64,000 nt of DNA from Carettochelys insculpta (taxonomy: Eukaryota; Chordata; Testudines; Carettochelyidae): positions 10,961,001 through 11,025,000 of the forward strand of contig NC_134160.1 in NCBI RefSeq assembly GCF_033958435.1, written 5' to 3'. Positions within the stretch are counted from its first letter, which is position 1; each line of letters opens with the position of its first letter. Position numbers and translations under genes: made by a program. Below, in pieces: positions 24,846-36,963 of the stretch. The notes below the pieces were generated by a model, which saw only the letters and a program-made list of their open reading frames with translations, searched no databases and was not told where the DNA came from.

Positions 24846-25745
24846 ATGGCTGGAGAAGGATCCACCAAAAAAGAGCATTCCAGGTGTGTCTCTGAATCCA
24901 GCCATGGCGGCTGGAGCAGAGGGAATGGCTCTGGGATGGGCAGTGGTATCCCTGCTAAGGACACTGGTCCTTGGTGCAAGAAAAGTGCTTCTGCTTCTGG
25001 GGAAGTGAATCCTTTGCCTGAGCCTGTGGGGGCTCGAAATGGAGCCAAGATCCCAGAGCTGGATCTGAGGGCAGCTGAAGCCCAGATGGGAAGTGGGCCT
25101 ACCTCTGTCTCTCTCAGGGGGGATGATGCTTTAACGTGGTCTAATCCAGTTAGTATCATCAGGGAATCCCAGAGACCAGACGATTCTGGTAGTTGTTCTT
25201 TGCCTGATGCTGAGGTGTTATTGGGAGGGGGTGAGAGGACTCTGTCCTACCGGAGTCATCCTCTTGCCAGGACACAAGAACAGACAGGCAATGGAGTTAC
25301 GCTGACTGATGAAGATAAAGGAGCTGGTAGCAGAAGGGAGGAAAGGGATCCTAACCTTCTGTCCGGTGGTACTGGCTGTCTGCCTGGAGGGGGATTACGT
25401 GGGAATCTGCCTGATGGGCCAGAAGTGATCCTGGGCGTAGGTGAAACCCAGGAGCTGGTTGTGGCTCAAGGGAGCAGTGCCCCCATGGAGGCAGACAGGA
25501 GTGAGTTATTGTTTGGGGAAGCTCTTAAGGAAGAGAATTTCCCTGAAACTTTTCCTGACCCGTCTGTGGGGACTGCAGAAAATGGGAGTGAGGTGAAGGA
25601 GAGTGAACAGGAAAGGTGCATGTCTGTAAGAGCCAGAGCAGCCCTTTGCCTGGGGAGAAGTTTGTTTCAGCTCCTGATGGCCAGGACCTGCCTCAGTATG
25701 AAACCACTGGCTGTGCTCTGGAAGGGTCCAAAGCAGGCAGTGTAA
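24846..25745 (+). CDS. Unidentified 299-residue ORF inside the LTR element
   Basis: An uninterrupted frame rich in glycine, serine, glutamate and arginine, with no motif I recognise and no zinc knuckle. Its position between the leader and the capsid-like remnant fits a gag-like or accessory ORF, but that is inference. It could also be a chance frame in purine-rich DNA. Confidence 0.35.
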   Translation: MAGEGSTKKEHSRCVSESSHGGWSRGNGSGMGSGIPAKDTGPWCKKSASASGEVNPLPEPVGARNGAKIPELDLRAAEAQMGSGPTSVSLRGDDALTWSNPVSIIRESQRPDDSGSCSLPDAEVLLGGGERTLSYRSHPLARTQEQTGNGVTLTDEDKGAGSRREERDPNLLSGGTGCLPGGGLRGNLPDGPEVILGVGETQELVVAQGSSAPMEADRSELLFGEALKEENFPETFPDPSVGTAENGSEVKESEQERCMSVRARAALCLGRSLFQLLMARTCLSMKPLAVLWKGPKQAV

Positions 25746-26681
25746 AAGTTTCTCAGGAATTGGAAGTTGGTGCAAGTAAAGTGAAAACTATCAGGGAATG
25801 TGAGCAGCCCTGTGAGAACCAAATAAAACAGCTGCACAGTCAGTCTCTGTAGCATGCAGGAGAGCGCCAGCAATTCCCCATCTCCAGATGGTGGAAACAC
25901 TTATATTCTTATACTGGACTCCATTTCTGATTCCATGGGGAGGCAGTAGTTGGAGGTGGAAGGACAAAGAAGCTTTGGGCCTGGTGGGCCAGTAAGGGAT
26001 AAACAGGGATTCCTTCATGTGGATTCTGCATCTGGGACTCACAAAACAACTCTCAGAAAGCAGTTTGGTTTGCAAATTTCCAGGCTGGTAGGGAGGGGGC
26101 CATCTCCCTGAGATCATCAATGGCCCAGCTCTTGTTAGAAGGGAGGGTACAGCCAGAGAGATCAGATTTCCACCCCAGGGGGCAAGGGAGAAGATTAGAA
26201 CTTGATGGTGTTAAGAAAGGCCTCAGCCATTTATCCCCAAAATACCAGATTCTCAAGGAGGTTACACAAAAGTTGTGGTCTACCAAAGAGCAACGTAAAT
26301 GTACAGTTGCAATGGGTTTGTTCTGTTACTCACGCTGACTACTGTAACCAAGGGGGTGCTGCTACCAAAAGCTGTAAAATTGTACCATGCACTGAATGTT
26401 TGGAAAGAGCCATTTGACATGATGACATTGATGTAGAAGCATGAGTTGTATGTTGAAGGAGTCTGTAACTCTGAAATGTCACCATTGTTCCCTGTAACTA
26501 GTCTAGCAACCTCTCACATGAGGAGGAACATTCCAAACCTATTGTGGGGCATGGAAGGGGAAACTGAGGCACACAACCATTTTGGTGGTCTGGCTAAATG
26601 CCAAGGGTGGAAGCATTTGTACCTTCTTTTACTGGACTGTAACTGAATTCCAGACATTGGCCGGAGCAGCTGTATGGACTG

Positions 26682-26830
26682 GTGGTCAGATGGGGCAGGA
26701 CCCAGACCACAAAAGACCTGTTTGATCTGTTGGTGCTGCAGCATCTGTATGGGCTCTGCCCGCCCGACTTGAGAACGTGGCTGACGGACTGGGGCCGAAG
26801 CAGGGAGACCGACCAACCCAAGGGAACTAA
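26682..26830 (+). pseudogene. Gag capsid (SCAN-like) remnant
   Basis: The frame reads LFDLLVLQHLYGLCPPDLRTW, resembling the capsid C-terminal fold shared by Gmr1-type gypsy gags and SCAN domains. It is only about 50 residues long and is followed directly by RNase H sequence in another frame, so a deletion joined them. Confidence 0.5.
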
Positions 26831-26834
26831 AGGG

Positions 26835-27000
26835 ACTTGCCCGGCTGCATCACATGAAAAGGGCCAAGACCAAGCTCCTGACTTGGAGCCTCCCCCAGCA
26901 GGACTATGACGTGGAGGTGGTGCACATCAAGGGGAGAACAGAGGGTACAGCCAATGCCCTGTCACAAGGGGAGAGCCCCGAACTTCCCCAGGTCACCAGT
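26835..27000 (+). pseudogene. RNase H C-terminal remnant of gypsy pol
   Basis: Reads YDVEVVHIKGRTEGTANALS, the conserved end of the gypsy RNase H (usually YxFxVxHRxGxxNxxADALSR). Everything upstream in pol is missing. It ends in a stop near 27,000, about 40 bases before the 3' LTR. Confidence 0.7.
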
Positions 27001-27026
27001 TGAGTGACCCCGCTCAGTTCGGTCTG

Positions 27027-27040
27027 GAAGGGGGGAGAGA
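27027..27040 (+). other. Polypurine tract
   Basis: GAAGGGGGGAGAGA directly abuts the 3' LTR, the normal site of plus-strand priming. Confidence 0.85.
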
Positions 27041-27440
27041 TGTGATGGAGTGGGGGATACCTGTGTGTGTGTGTGTGGCTCACAGAGGGTGTGGGGCTCC
27101 TGCTGAGGGTAACCCTGACGACCAGGTAACACCTTTGTACTGCAGACAAAGGAGGAGGTGGAGCCTGAGGGGTTTGAATTGGAACTGGGAGTTGGGAAGC
27201 AGTTAGTCTGGGCTGAGGGAGAGTGAGACAAAGGAGGGGGCCAGGCCCCAGCTCTGGGGGCCCCTCAGGGCCTCCTCTCCTCAACATGGATGAAACTGGC
27301 TGTCTCTGCCTGCTGTACTGACTCCTCTGTATAATGCTGTGTCCTGTCGGCTAATAAACTTGCTGTTCTCCTGCTGAGTGAAAGACTCTCCTGCCTGCGG
27401 ACAGGGTGCAGAGCTTGGGGGACCCCAGAACCCCATCACA
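27041..27440 (+). repeat. 3' LTR
   Basis: 400 bp; identical to the 5' LTR except for three transitions and a shorter TG run. Confidence 0.93.
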
Positions 27441-27445
27441 GCTCC

Positions 27446-30400
27446 CCGTCAGGCCATGCTGATGCGGGGACAACCCACCTGCACCGGCACCGACTGCCGC
27501 TTGTGGGCAGTGACGGCAGCTGGAGCAGAACTGAAGTGTAGACACCTGCCCAGATAGGCCAGCGTAAGCTGTCCAGCATCAGCCCCGTTCTGCAGCGTAG
27601 GTCAGACCTGGGGCTCTCTGGGCTCTGAGCTTTGGGCTGATGTCTCCATGTCTCCCTGACCCCCCTCTCTGTTCTGGCCTCATCCAGTCACTGGGTTTCA
27701 ATCCAGGCTGCCTGGGTCATTAGCCAGCCTGCCAATCCCACCCTGCCGGCAGGAAGCGCAGGGCAGGCTCTGGGGCAGTTTCAGGGCTGCCCTCTCATGG
27801 GTGATGGGGTTCAGCCTGAGGTCCTTACAATTGGGTCCTCTGTTCTCCAAGGCAGTGTGGGGAGTCCTGTTCCTCAGGGGAGCAGCGTGGAATCCTGTTC
27901 CTCCTACCTGGGTGAGCCCGCCGAAGGGAGCAGCTACTCGGTAGCTCGACCCGCCCCAGCCAACCACCCTGGCTCTGGGACTCCCTACGGACCCACACTG
28001 GCGACCTCCTCCCCAGACCCTCTGATGACCCTGTCATGGCACAGCTTGCATCTGAAGATCACAGCTCAAGAACTGCAGCTCAATAACCTGCCTCTGGCCC
28101 TGCAGAGAGGACAGAGGGGCTGGGCCAGAACTGGGAGCTAAGAAGGAGGACAGAAAAAAAGGCAAAGATAAGGGAGCCCCTGGAGAGGAAGGGAAGAGTC
28201 AGTGAGGGACTGGGAGCAAGCTGGATCGTGGGTAGGGACTGCCAACGTGGAGCAGGCCCAGGCACGAGCTCTGGGGAAGGGACGGAGGCTGGACACATAC
28301 AGAAGGAGATGCAGATCTGGGGAGCAGGAGGAAGCAGCAGGGAGCAGGCCAGGGCAAGGCTTGGCATGTGCTTTGGAGATGGAGGTGAGGGGTAGGCCCA
28401 GGGAACAGTCTCCAGGGCAGGGAGGAACGGCCAGTTATGAGCAGAGGGCACAACACACGCACCCCTTCGCAAAAGGGTGAGCAAGGGGCCATGGCCCCCA
28501 GACTTGGCCTCCAAGGGATCGGCCCCTGTGCCGACACAATGGAGGGGGCCATGTTCATCTGTCCAGCCCAGGAAGAATTTTCTGACTATGCCTCCCTGCT
28601 CTCCCTCCTCCCAAGCCACTTCCTCGTCCCCCGGCTCTCCAGCCGCACGACCAAGAGAGGGCCACGCAGGGCCAGCTGCGATCTGCCCAGCCGGGACTCC
28701 TCGAGGCAGGAGGCAAGGGAAATGCAGAGGAGGGCTGCTAGCCGGCACAGCCCCTGGGGGCACCAGCTCAGCGCCTGGCTGGGTTTCTGACTGCTCCGCT
28801 GGAAGCATCTCCCTGCGGATCCAGCCTGTTCACCACTGCATAGGGGCAGCCGTTGGCCAAGAGACGCTGGAATGGGATGTTCCTGTCTCCCTGGAAAAGG
28901 AGTCCGGGAACAGCAGAAAGGCCTTGCCATCGAGAGTCGGGGAGGGGTACAGCTCGGTCCCCCCCCCCGCCCGCAAAAATGACAGGCCAGGACCAGAGGA
29001 GAGGTACTAGGCCAGGCCCTGCCACGCGACTCTGGGTGCCCTCGCAGTCACCCCCCTGCCCGTGTCTATCCCAGTGCTGGGAGGGAGGCAGCCCATGGGG
29101 TACTGACAGCTCAGAGACCGACTTGCTCACAATCACAGCAGAAATGGGGGGGGGGCAGGTGGGCAAGAGGGGGCGGATTTGAACCTAGGTCTTCCTGAGC
29201 TGCAACTCTAACCACAACCCCTCGTCCCACCGAGGGCAGGGCGGCCAACTTCTCCCTGCGGCAGCTGACTTCTGTAAATCGAGCTGCTCCCACCCTCACC
29301 CAACCCTGCGCCGTCCACACGACCTGGCCGGGGAGGGTGCTGAGTCTCCGTTGCCCAGCCCATTCAGCCACCCGTGTGGTCAGGGGACCACTGCCCGGTT
29401 AGAGCTCAGCCACTGCCAGCTACCACACCCCACACAACCCAGCCCCTAGTGCAGAGCACTCCAGCAGCCTCCCCCTTCGTCATGCAAGGCAGGAGGTGAA
29501 ATACAACAGCGGTTGCCTGCGGATGGAGCTCAAGCCAGCCCTCCATGGCTATGGGGCCAGGAGCTCGGAGGCAGCACAAAGCGGGGACGTGGCCCGGCTG
29601 GAATCAAGAGGCCTGGATTCAAATGCTCTGGGGAGCTCTGGGATGGCTCTGGCGACAGCCTGAGGGACCTCGGTCTATGGCGCTTGGCACAGAGAAGGTT
29701 CAGGGTGAGCCGCTCGCTCCGTCTACCCCTACATGGGGAACAAACGGCCAGAGGCTCTGCTGGGGTCACAGACAACCCCTCGCAGTGGAGGAACCCCTGC
29801 AGGACTTACACCCTGTGACTGCACTTCTCTCCCTGGGGCAGCCCCTCGCGCAGGTGGCCAGCTGGGCCTGTCTCTGTGGCACAGCCGCCCTGGGAAGTCC
29901 CCTGAACTCGGGGCCGGTTTGTTCCCACTCCCAGTTCTGCACACCCGGCATGGGAAGCTGTTCAGCTTCTCAGAACGGAAGAGGAAGGGGAGCTGTGGAG
30001 ACGCCGCGCCTGCAGCAGGGTGCGGGGGACCGGCTCCTCGCCCAGGGCGTCCTCAGGCAGGTGAAGCGCGAAGGGAGGGGCTGACATTTCTGTCCCCACC
30101 CAGAAGGCTCTCTGCACTGTGGGCTACGGAGAGGCTGGGCTGCTTCTGGGCAGAAGGGGCCCTCTTCCAGAGCATGCTGAGCTCCTCTGGCTTCCCTGGC
30201 GTCTCACCCGGCCCAGTGAAACCTGTGCTGCCCACAGGCTGGGAGACGTAGCTGCCTCCAACCCCAGGGCACTAGTCACCGTCAGGTGAGCTCACAGCAA
30301 CACACAGGGCCTGACTTTCCAATATCCTGCCACCATGCCCCCGGATCACTAATAGTAGCTGTATTACGGTAGTGCCTAGGGATGAAGGGCTGCACTGTAT

Positions 30401-31900
30401 GCATGGTAAGAGACAGGCCCTGCACCCCAAGAGCTTGGAGGGGAAACTGAGGCACAGAGACGCAGGGGGGTGACATTTCTGAGGTGGCAGAGCAGGGCCA
30501 CATCCGAGCTAGGAATAGAACTGGGGACCAGCTGGGGCCTGATCCAGTAGGCCATGAATACTGGAAACAAGAGCTGCCCTGGCTGGAGCACCCCACGGTC
30601 CTAGACTAGGCTGCAGGCCCACTGAAATGCAGCCAGTTCTGTAGTAGAGGACGGCAGCCACCCACCTGCTGCCCAGCGCTGTGAATTCAGGCCCAGGGCA
30701 CCATGTAAAGCCCCAGGGAGAATGGCCAGCAGTCTTCAGCACACAGCAGAGCCAATGGGGCCTGTGGTCACCCAGCCTCAGGTCTGCCAACAGAGGCCCG
30801 GCGCACCAACTGCCCCTGATGCTCCTTCAGCCACAGTAACACTGCTCTGCTGCCTCGCCCGGCTGCGAAGGGCTTGGCACTGCGGCCTGACTGTGCTGGG
30901 CCCAGTGTGGAGCCAGCTCCCACTTTCTCCCAGGGCCTGCAGTGGCTCCCAGCCCCGCAGCCCACCCTGGAAGGAGGAAGGGCTGAGTTGCCTCTGGCAG
31001 GATTTGAACCTGCCACCCCTGTCATCCCACCCTCAGTGCTACCATGCACTATGGACAGAAGGAGCCTCCGGTGGCTGCACCCCAAGCAAAGGGAGCATCA
31101 GTACAGGGCCACTCAGCCTCTCTGCCCCGTCAGCCTCATGCTCTCCAGCCAACTCTCCATGGGGACGGGAGAAATCAGGGGGCCAATGCCCTCCCCACAT
31201 TAGCCTCCACCCCAGTCGGTAGACCCTGGACTACAAGCAGCCAGGAAGGGTTATAGTAAAGGCCCACCCTGTGCTGGGGGAAAAGGCCTGTGCCCCACGC
31301 TGCCCCGAAGTCCCTGCCCCTCAGTGGCACAATTCCCCATTGCCTTGGTGGCTCCCTCAGAGGGTGCCCAGAACCTCTATCTGGCCTTCCACGAATATGT
31401 AAGAGGGAGCCGGTCCCAGGAGCTGCACAAGAGCTGCTAGTGAGGTGGCTTGAGTGCCCTGGAGATCTGTCTGGCCTCCTGCCCCTGCGTGAGCCAGCCC
31501 GGTGCCAGACCCTCTGCCCAGCAGCACCCATTGTTGGGGAGGGCCCCCTCGGGTGAGCTGGCGGAATCCCCCTCCTGCCCTGGGCACTCAGTTCCGGCAG
31601 CTGAGCCAGGCTCCCACCTGTCAGCGACACAATGAGCGGGACCGCCGAGAGGATCAACAAGGAGCCACTGTGGTTGGGCCAGGAAAAAAGGGTCTAAGAA
31701 ACCCTCTCACGGAGCAGCCCTGTGAGCTACCTGAGCTGAGCCAGGGAACTGCCAGCACCAGGGCCAACATGCCGGCCTCACCCACCACAGCCCCTACCCT
31801 CCTTCCCCCCTCAGGCACAGCCCACCCCCGGCCCTTCCCTCGCCGGGAGTTCCCATCCCACACCGGTGCACTTGAGCACAGCCACAGCGGGACCTCCTCA
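27446..31900. other. Intronic DNA, no gene recognised
   Basis: GC-rich and mostly unique, with MIR scraps (29,160-29,230 and 30,415-30,560, both minus). A B-box-like GGTTCAAATCC with a perfect 5-bp T stem lies on the minus strand at about 31,000-31,016, but the rest of a tRNA fold is poor. Long frames are low-complexity. Confidence 0.4.
30415..30560 (-). repeat. MIR-type SINE
   Basis: Plus strand shows GGGGAAACTGAGGCACAGAG and TGGCAGAGCAGGGCC, the complement of the MIR tail and core. Confidence 0.65.
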
Positions 31901-32066
31901 CAGAATCCCAGGGCTGGAAGGGACCTCAGGAGGTCATCTAGTCCAGCCCCCTGCTCAGAGCAGGATCAACCCCCACTAAGTCATCCCAGGCAGGACCTTG
32001 TCCAGCCGGGACTTAAAAACCTCAGGGGATGGAGAATCCACCACCTCTGTAGGCAACGCATTCCCC
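31901..32066 (-). mobile_element. CR1 LINE 3' end
   Basis: CCCAGGGCTGGAAGGGACCT to GGCAACGCATTCC on the plus strand is the complement of the CR1 3' region, as in the copies at 9.7 and 19.5 kb. Only 166 bp remain. Confidence 0.85.
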
Positions 32067-32302
32067 ACTGCAGTCCCTACCTGTATTCCCTCCTCAGAGG
32101 CTTCACGCACACTAGGCAGGAATGAAGCTCATGCCTGTGCCTCAGTGCCAGCTGCCCACGGCCGCCTGTCCCCACCTGCCTGCTCCTCAGCCACCCAGGG
32201 TAGTGTGAAATCCCAGGGTTGCATCACAGCTGGGCTTCCAGCAGACCCGCCCTACGCTGCCTACAAGACAGGCTGGTAACAGTCCCCGGCGTTTTGGGGG
32301 CC

Positions 32303-32318
32303 GGGGGGGGGGGGGGGG
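32303..32318 (+). repeat. Poly-G run
   Basis: Sixteen G residues right after GGGGGCC; similar runs occur at 33,239-33,251 and 46,341-46,357. Confidence 0.9.
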
Positions 32319-32543
32319 AGAAATCACATGGACAGACAGTCAGGAATTTTCTAACAACAAGGGGAGGCCGGGGGGGGGGTCGATTTGTCTGAACTGCTCG
32401 CAGGAAATGAGCACTTAACTACACGATGAAAATGACGACAAGATCCAACTTCTGGGTTAAAAACTATTTTGTATGATATTTAACAAGGCTAAAAGGTCAG
32501 AAATGACCTCCAAAAGCCTCCCTTGACGCAGGCCGTCTGGCCG

Positions 32544-32722
32544 CAGCTCTCCCGCTCATTTTCTCCCAATCCACAGGTAGCATAAATGTTATTACATGCA
32601 CTGTGGCTTGTGCAGATGTGCACCGTACATGCTGCTAGCTGCAGGTACCCTGGTAACCAGCTGGGCAGCACCCGACCCTCTCCCGGCTGACCACCCAAGG
32701 GCTCTGCCTACAAGGAACCCCG
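32544..32722 (+). mobile_element. Short inverted-repeat element (family with GGGTTCCC ends), copy 1
   Basis: Shares the family core TAAATGTTATTACATGCAC...TGTGCAGATGTGCAC and ACCAGCTGGGCAGCACC with five more copies in this window. It ends CAAGGAACCCC. The family has short inverted ends and, in some copies, an 8-bp target duplication, so it is probably a non-autonomous hAT element. Confidence 0.65.
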
Positions 32723-33004
32723 CCAGAGAGCTCCAATCCTTCCTCCCACCTGGCCAGTACAACAGTGGGAAATTTGCAACACCGCAAGGTGTGTAGAAGG
32801 CAGGAGAGATACAACTATATCCTCTTGCATGTACACCTCTCCTCCCTCTGCCCCCCGACGCCCGCACCACCGCGTACAGCTCCTGTCGTACAGCAGGCAG
32901 GCTCTAATCCACCCAAGCTGCAATTTGGCCTTGGGATCTTTAGCAAACTTGAGGCCAGGTTCCTCACCAAAAGCCATCTGGTATGGCTCCCATGTGCGAA
33001 TAGC

Positions 33005-33130
33005 AGCGCTGCCTAGCGTACAGGGGACCGGGAATACTGGGCTCCGTTCCCAATTCTTCCGGCCTCGGAAAAGTTGCTTTGGCAACTATGCCTCAGTTTC
33101 TCTGACTGCACGATGGGGATATGCACAATT
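33005..33130 (+). repeat. MIR-type SINE
   Basis: Core-like GGGCTCCGTTCCCAATTCTTC and tail CTCAGTTTCTCTGACTGCAC are recognisable. Confidence 0.5.
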
Positions 33131-33664
33131 TCCTGCCTCAGAGGGCCGGGGGTTGCTTTGGTGACTGGTGACCTCAGAGCACCAACTTCCTCATACGGTA
33201 GAATAAGCCCCTTCTGCCCCGCAGAGTGGGTAGGACATGGGGGGGGGGGGGATTAGCAAGTGCCTGTCCAAACACAATACCCTTCCCCTTACCCCCACTC
33301 TCCACACACCCGTCTCGATTCCGCCACTCCCACTCCCCGCCACATGGTGAGCACACGCTCCAGAGCGGACCCTTCCCAGAGGTCTCATCATTTTGCCCCC
33401 GGGCAGCTCTGCAGCCTATTGCCCAGCTGTAGCTGTAGCCAAGCACAGCCACCTGCCCTGGTGGAGCAGGGAGCCAGTTTGGGATTTGGTGCCGGCTCGG
33501 GTCTGCACCTCCTACTTCAGACACGCCCCAGCTCCTCCGGGGCTATTGAACTCACAGAACAGCTGACGTGAGAGAAACTGGAGGTTTCTAGCCACCTCTG
33601 CTCCCCTGTTCGAATATCAGCCCCGTCCATCTGCCTCCCTAGGTCTATCCACAGCCAAGCCCAT

Positions 33665-33800
33665 CTGCATGGCAGCATAGTCTAGTAGCCAGGACACCGG
33701 AACGGTCTGCAGGAGAGCTGTGTTCTAGTCCTACCTCCTCTGCTACTGGCCTACTGTGGGCAAGTCATTCCCTGCTCCCTACCTCAGTTCCCCCTTTTGC
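33665..33800 (+). repeat. MIR-type SINE
   Basis: GCATAGTCTAGTAGCCAGGAC head, then GTGGGCAAGTCATTCCCTGC and CCTCAGTTCCCCC tail. Confidence 0.6.
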
Positions 33801-33812
33801 CTTGCCTATTTA

Positions 33813-34252
33813 GGGTAGATCTACACTGCAGAGAATGCATCCCCCAAGCCCACACTGAGTCTCAGAGTCCAGGTCTGTTGACTGGGGCTCAGGCTGCAGG
33901 TCTGATCTCACCAGTGTAGCTGTCTGGAGCCCAGGCTCGGAGATCTTCCCCAGCTCGCTTCTACGCTGTTCTTTCTAGCCACAGACCCAAGCTCAGAAAC
34001 TGAATCTTGTGGGTCTTCCACTGCAGTACGACACACCCCGAGATCAAACTCTTCTGGGCAGAGTCTCTCTCCCTCTGGGTCTGTCTCTACCAGAACCAGA
34101 GCTGCATTACCAGCTCCAATGGACATACCGCGGCTAGCCTGGGCTACCTGCACGCTGCACTGGCTGCTAGCCTGTCCCATCACTCGTGCTACTGTGAGCT
34201 AATATGGGTACTTCTAACTGAGCTGGAAATTCCACCTGCACTGCAGATATAT
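33813..34252. mobile_element. Possible non-autonomous DNA transposon
   Basis: About 440 bp bounded by GTAGATCTACACTGCAG on the left and CTGCACTGCAGATATATCC on the right, which are roughly inverted. No open frame of interest, and no target duplication seen. Confidence 0.35.
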
Positions 34253-34490
34253 CCAGTGCGCCTGTTCAGCATCCAGCCCCAGGGGCCCTGAGCTCAGCTG
34301 GGGTGTGAGGAGTTAAAGTCACCCATCACCATTAACTTGCCCTCACCCATCTTCATCACCCTACAGCCCACAGGAGCTGGCTGTGATGTTTTTAAGGAGT
34401 CCACTGGTGTAGAATCCAAGTAACAACTTTACCCCAGGGCAGGACTATGGGATGAAATAATGTATGCAACAGGGACCGGTTGTTCGCACA

Positions 34491-34507
34491 GACAGACAGA
34501 CAGACAG
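34491..34507. repeat. GACA microsatellite
   Basis: About four GACA units. Confidence 0.85.
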
Positions 34508-35279
34508 AGCCCAAAGGGCTTTGCAGGCAGTGCAGCGGACTCCGCTCTGTGTTACAAACCTGGTCCTTACTGGGCTTTGCTCCTCCACAGGACAGCTGCA
34601 GCCCTGCCTAGGTGGGCTACCTCCAGCCTCCTGCTCGAGTGACCTCACAGCACGGTAGGGAAGGTAGAATTATTTCCCCATTCAGGCTTTCAGGTACAGA
34701 GATGGGGCCAGGAATAGGCATCTGTGCAGGGAAAGGACCAGGTGGCCTCTCAGCAGTCAGAACTGTTGTTTCAGGTCAGCTCCATAACCCCCGACCTGTA
34801 AGAGTGGGTCTCCGGCACCATGCAGGCACACTGGTTTGGGACAGAGGGCAGGCAGACGTGGAAGCAGGAGGACAGCTGGTGGCTGAATCACCAACACTTC
34901 CTAGACTACTTTGGGTTCCACAGCTACAGATCCCCAGCCCCAACACAGAACTGCCAGGAGCCACAGTGACAAGTAAGGCAGCTGCAGTTCACCTCTGTGC
35001 CAAGGCACATGGGGCCTTCTTCGCAAGTTTGCAGCTTCCTCTCTGGCCAGCCCTGCTCAGTCACTTCCCCTTTAAATCACATATCCCTTTGACTCCACCC
35101 AGATCATCTGTGTTCACACCCCCTGCACAACGCTCAGGGCCCAGGGTTGCTCACCAAGCACAAAGAAAGCTCACAGCACCACCTCCCTACGCTCCTTGCA
35201 TGGACAGAGTGGTGTTCCCCAATGCCCCATGCATTACAAGGGGACAATCACACGACTGGCCCAGGACTGGGAACCGAAT

Positions 35280-35447
35280 GATGGTCTCGATTTTTTTCCC
35301 TCCCTATGCATGGGTGGAATAAATTTTGTTACATGCACCCAGGCATGCATGGATGTGCACCACCAAGGGAAACACAAGCTGCTGGCTGTGAGAGGTCTGT
35401 CAATCAGGTGGGCGGCACCAAGGCTCCGCTTGCGGGGAACACCCTAC
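35280..35447 (+). mobile_element. Short inverted-repeat element (GGGTTCCC ends), copy 2
   Basis: Contains the family core GGTGGAATAAATTTTGTTAC and TGGATGTGCACCACC; ends are diverged. Confidence 0.6.
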
Positions 35448-36755
35448 CTGAACCAAGGTGTTTCCTGCATAGTGATCCAGAGCAAGCTATGGCCAGCTAC
35501 TCTCTCACCCACAGGCCAGACGCACCCTGCCTGACAGAGGCTCTCATAGGTCAGAGGCTGACGGAGCAGGACACTAGTGAAAGCACCTCAGCCTGGCTTG
35601 TAAATCACCTATCCAGGCCTCTGCCTGGGCCAGGGTCCAATTCAGGTTCTGATACCTTGCAAATCACCAGGCTCAGAAACTCCTGCTGGGCCGCTCCTGG
35701 CTGCACAGCTCTTGCTGCCAGTTGGACCCTATGCAAGTGGCGCACACCAGCTGGAGAGTAAGTGCCCCACTGCAGGGAGGAAGGGTTCTGCAGCCTGTGG
35801 GGCCTGCCAAAGGACAGGGCATGGATATGCCCTGCTGTGCCATATGAAGGAACGCCCCAGAGAGGAACATCTCACCGGGAGGCAGAAATCAGCTGTCACA
35901 CTCAGGAGTCCCACAGCGTGTCCTGCTGCACGGCCCCTTCACACGCTGCTAATCCCACTGCCAGCGGCTGGGCTTGCCCAGTCATTAAGGTCATGGTAAT
36001 TGGAATCCTAACAAAAGCACCAGAAGGCTTCAAATGGCTGGCACCAGAGCCCATTGTTTGCATTGCAGCCATGCCGGGCGAAGAGCCCTATGGCCATGTG
36101 CCCTCCCCCACAACCTCGACAGCGCTCCCCACTGACAGCCCCCCGCAGAGGCAGCACAGCAGCCGAATTTCACCAGCAGGCTCCACACAATGCCCAGGGA
36201 AGGGCTGCTCAGCCCATAGGGAACTGGGTGCAGCAGCCACAATGAGGCTGCCTGGGGCTTTGGTTAACCATCTTGGGCCTGGCTCCTGGAGGGCAAAGCG
36301 GTCCAGGGGCTTCCAGACAAACAAGGTCAAGGTTGGTGCCTTGCCATTCCTTCCTCCACACAGGGCCACTGAGCCCACGGGCCAGCTCAAGGGACAGCAG
36401 TGGGAGGCAGAGCGTTTCACCTGGCCCCACTGGGCCACTTCAGTGACACCTGTGAGACGAGTTGGTGGGTCTCATTCCAGTTCCCTAGGGAAGCCAGAAC
36501 ACCAAGGTGAGACGTGTCACCACGCAGTACCGCCGAGCTGCTGGCAGACCTTGGGCAGGCTGGAGCCTTTATTGACATGATACAGGGACAGCTGTGGGCG
36601 GGGGAGAGCAGAGAGTTCACCCTCCAACCTACCCAGACTGTGGCTTTGGGGCCAAGTCTGCCACCTGCGAAGGCAGCTTTTGCAGCATGCACGGTGGCCA
36701 TTTACCTGTCCTGAGACCCAACAAACTCATTTCACACCTACCACATCACCACCAC

Positions 36756-36963
36756 AACAGGTGGAAAAATACTCAAAAAGTTACTTTCGTAAAAGTACAG
36801 CTGCAGGAGGGGGTGTACTTAAGTACAAGTCACCAGTGTCCCCCTGGAAAAGTACTTGAGTAAAAGCACACCCACCTCTCGTCTTTATTGTACTCAAGTA
36901 CCCAGAAGTGAAAGCAGGTGCACTGTCCTGCAAGTAACTTTCTGGGTACTTTTTCCACCGCTG
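36756..36963. mobile_element. Palindromic hAT-type MITE, copy 2
   Basis: Same family as 5,785-5,986. Inverted ends ACAGGTGGAAAAATAC and GTACTTTTTCCACCGCTG. Flanks accaccac and atcatcac match at 6 of 8, both mismatches C/T, so an 8-bp target duplication is likely. Confidence 0.75.

Larger units (their letters stand above)
23392..27440 (+). mobile_element. Ty3/gypsy-type LTR retrotransposon, internally deleted
   Basis: 4.05 kb, bounded by LTRs that start TG and end CA and by an exact 5-bp target duplication GCTCC (23,387-23,391 and 27,441-27,445). It has a tRNA-Leu-type primer site, a purine tract, a capsid-like scrap and the end of an RNase H, but no reverse transcriptase or integrase. The two LTRs differ by three transitions and by TG repeat number, so the insertion is young. 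Such an element would need enzymes supplied by an intact relative. Confidence 0.9.

Noticed and set aside
30985..31060. Possible tRNA gene on the minus strand
   Set aside because: A good B box and T stem, but anticodon and acceptor arms do not fold; at most a tRNA-derived remnant.
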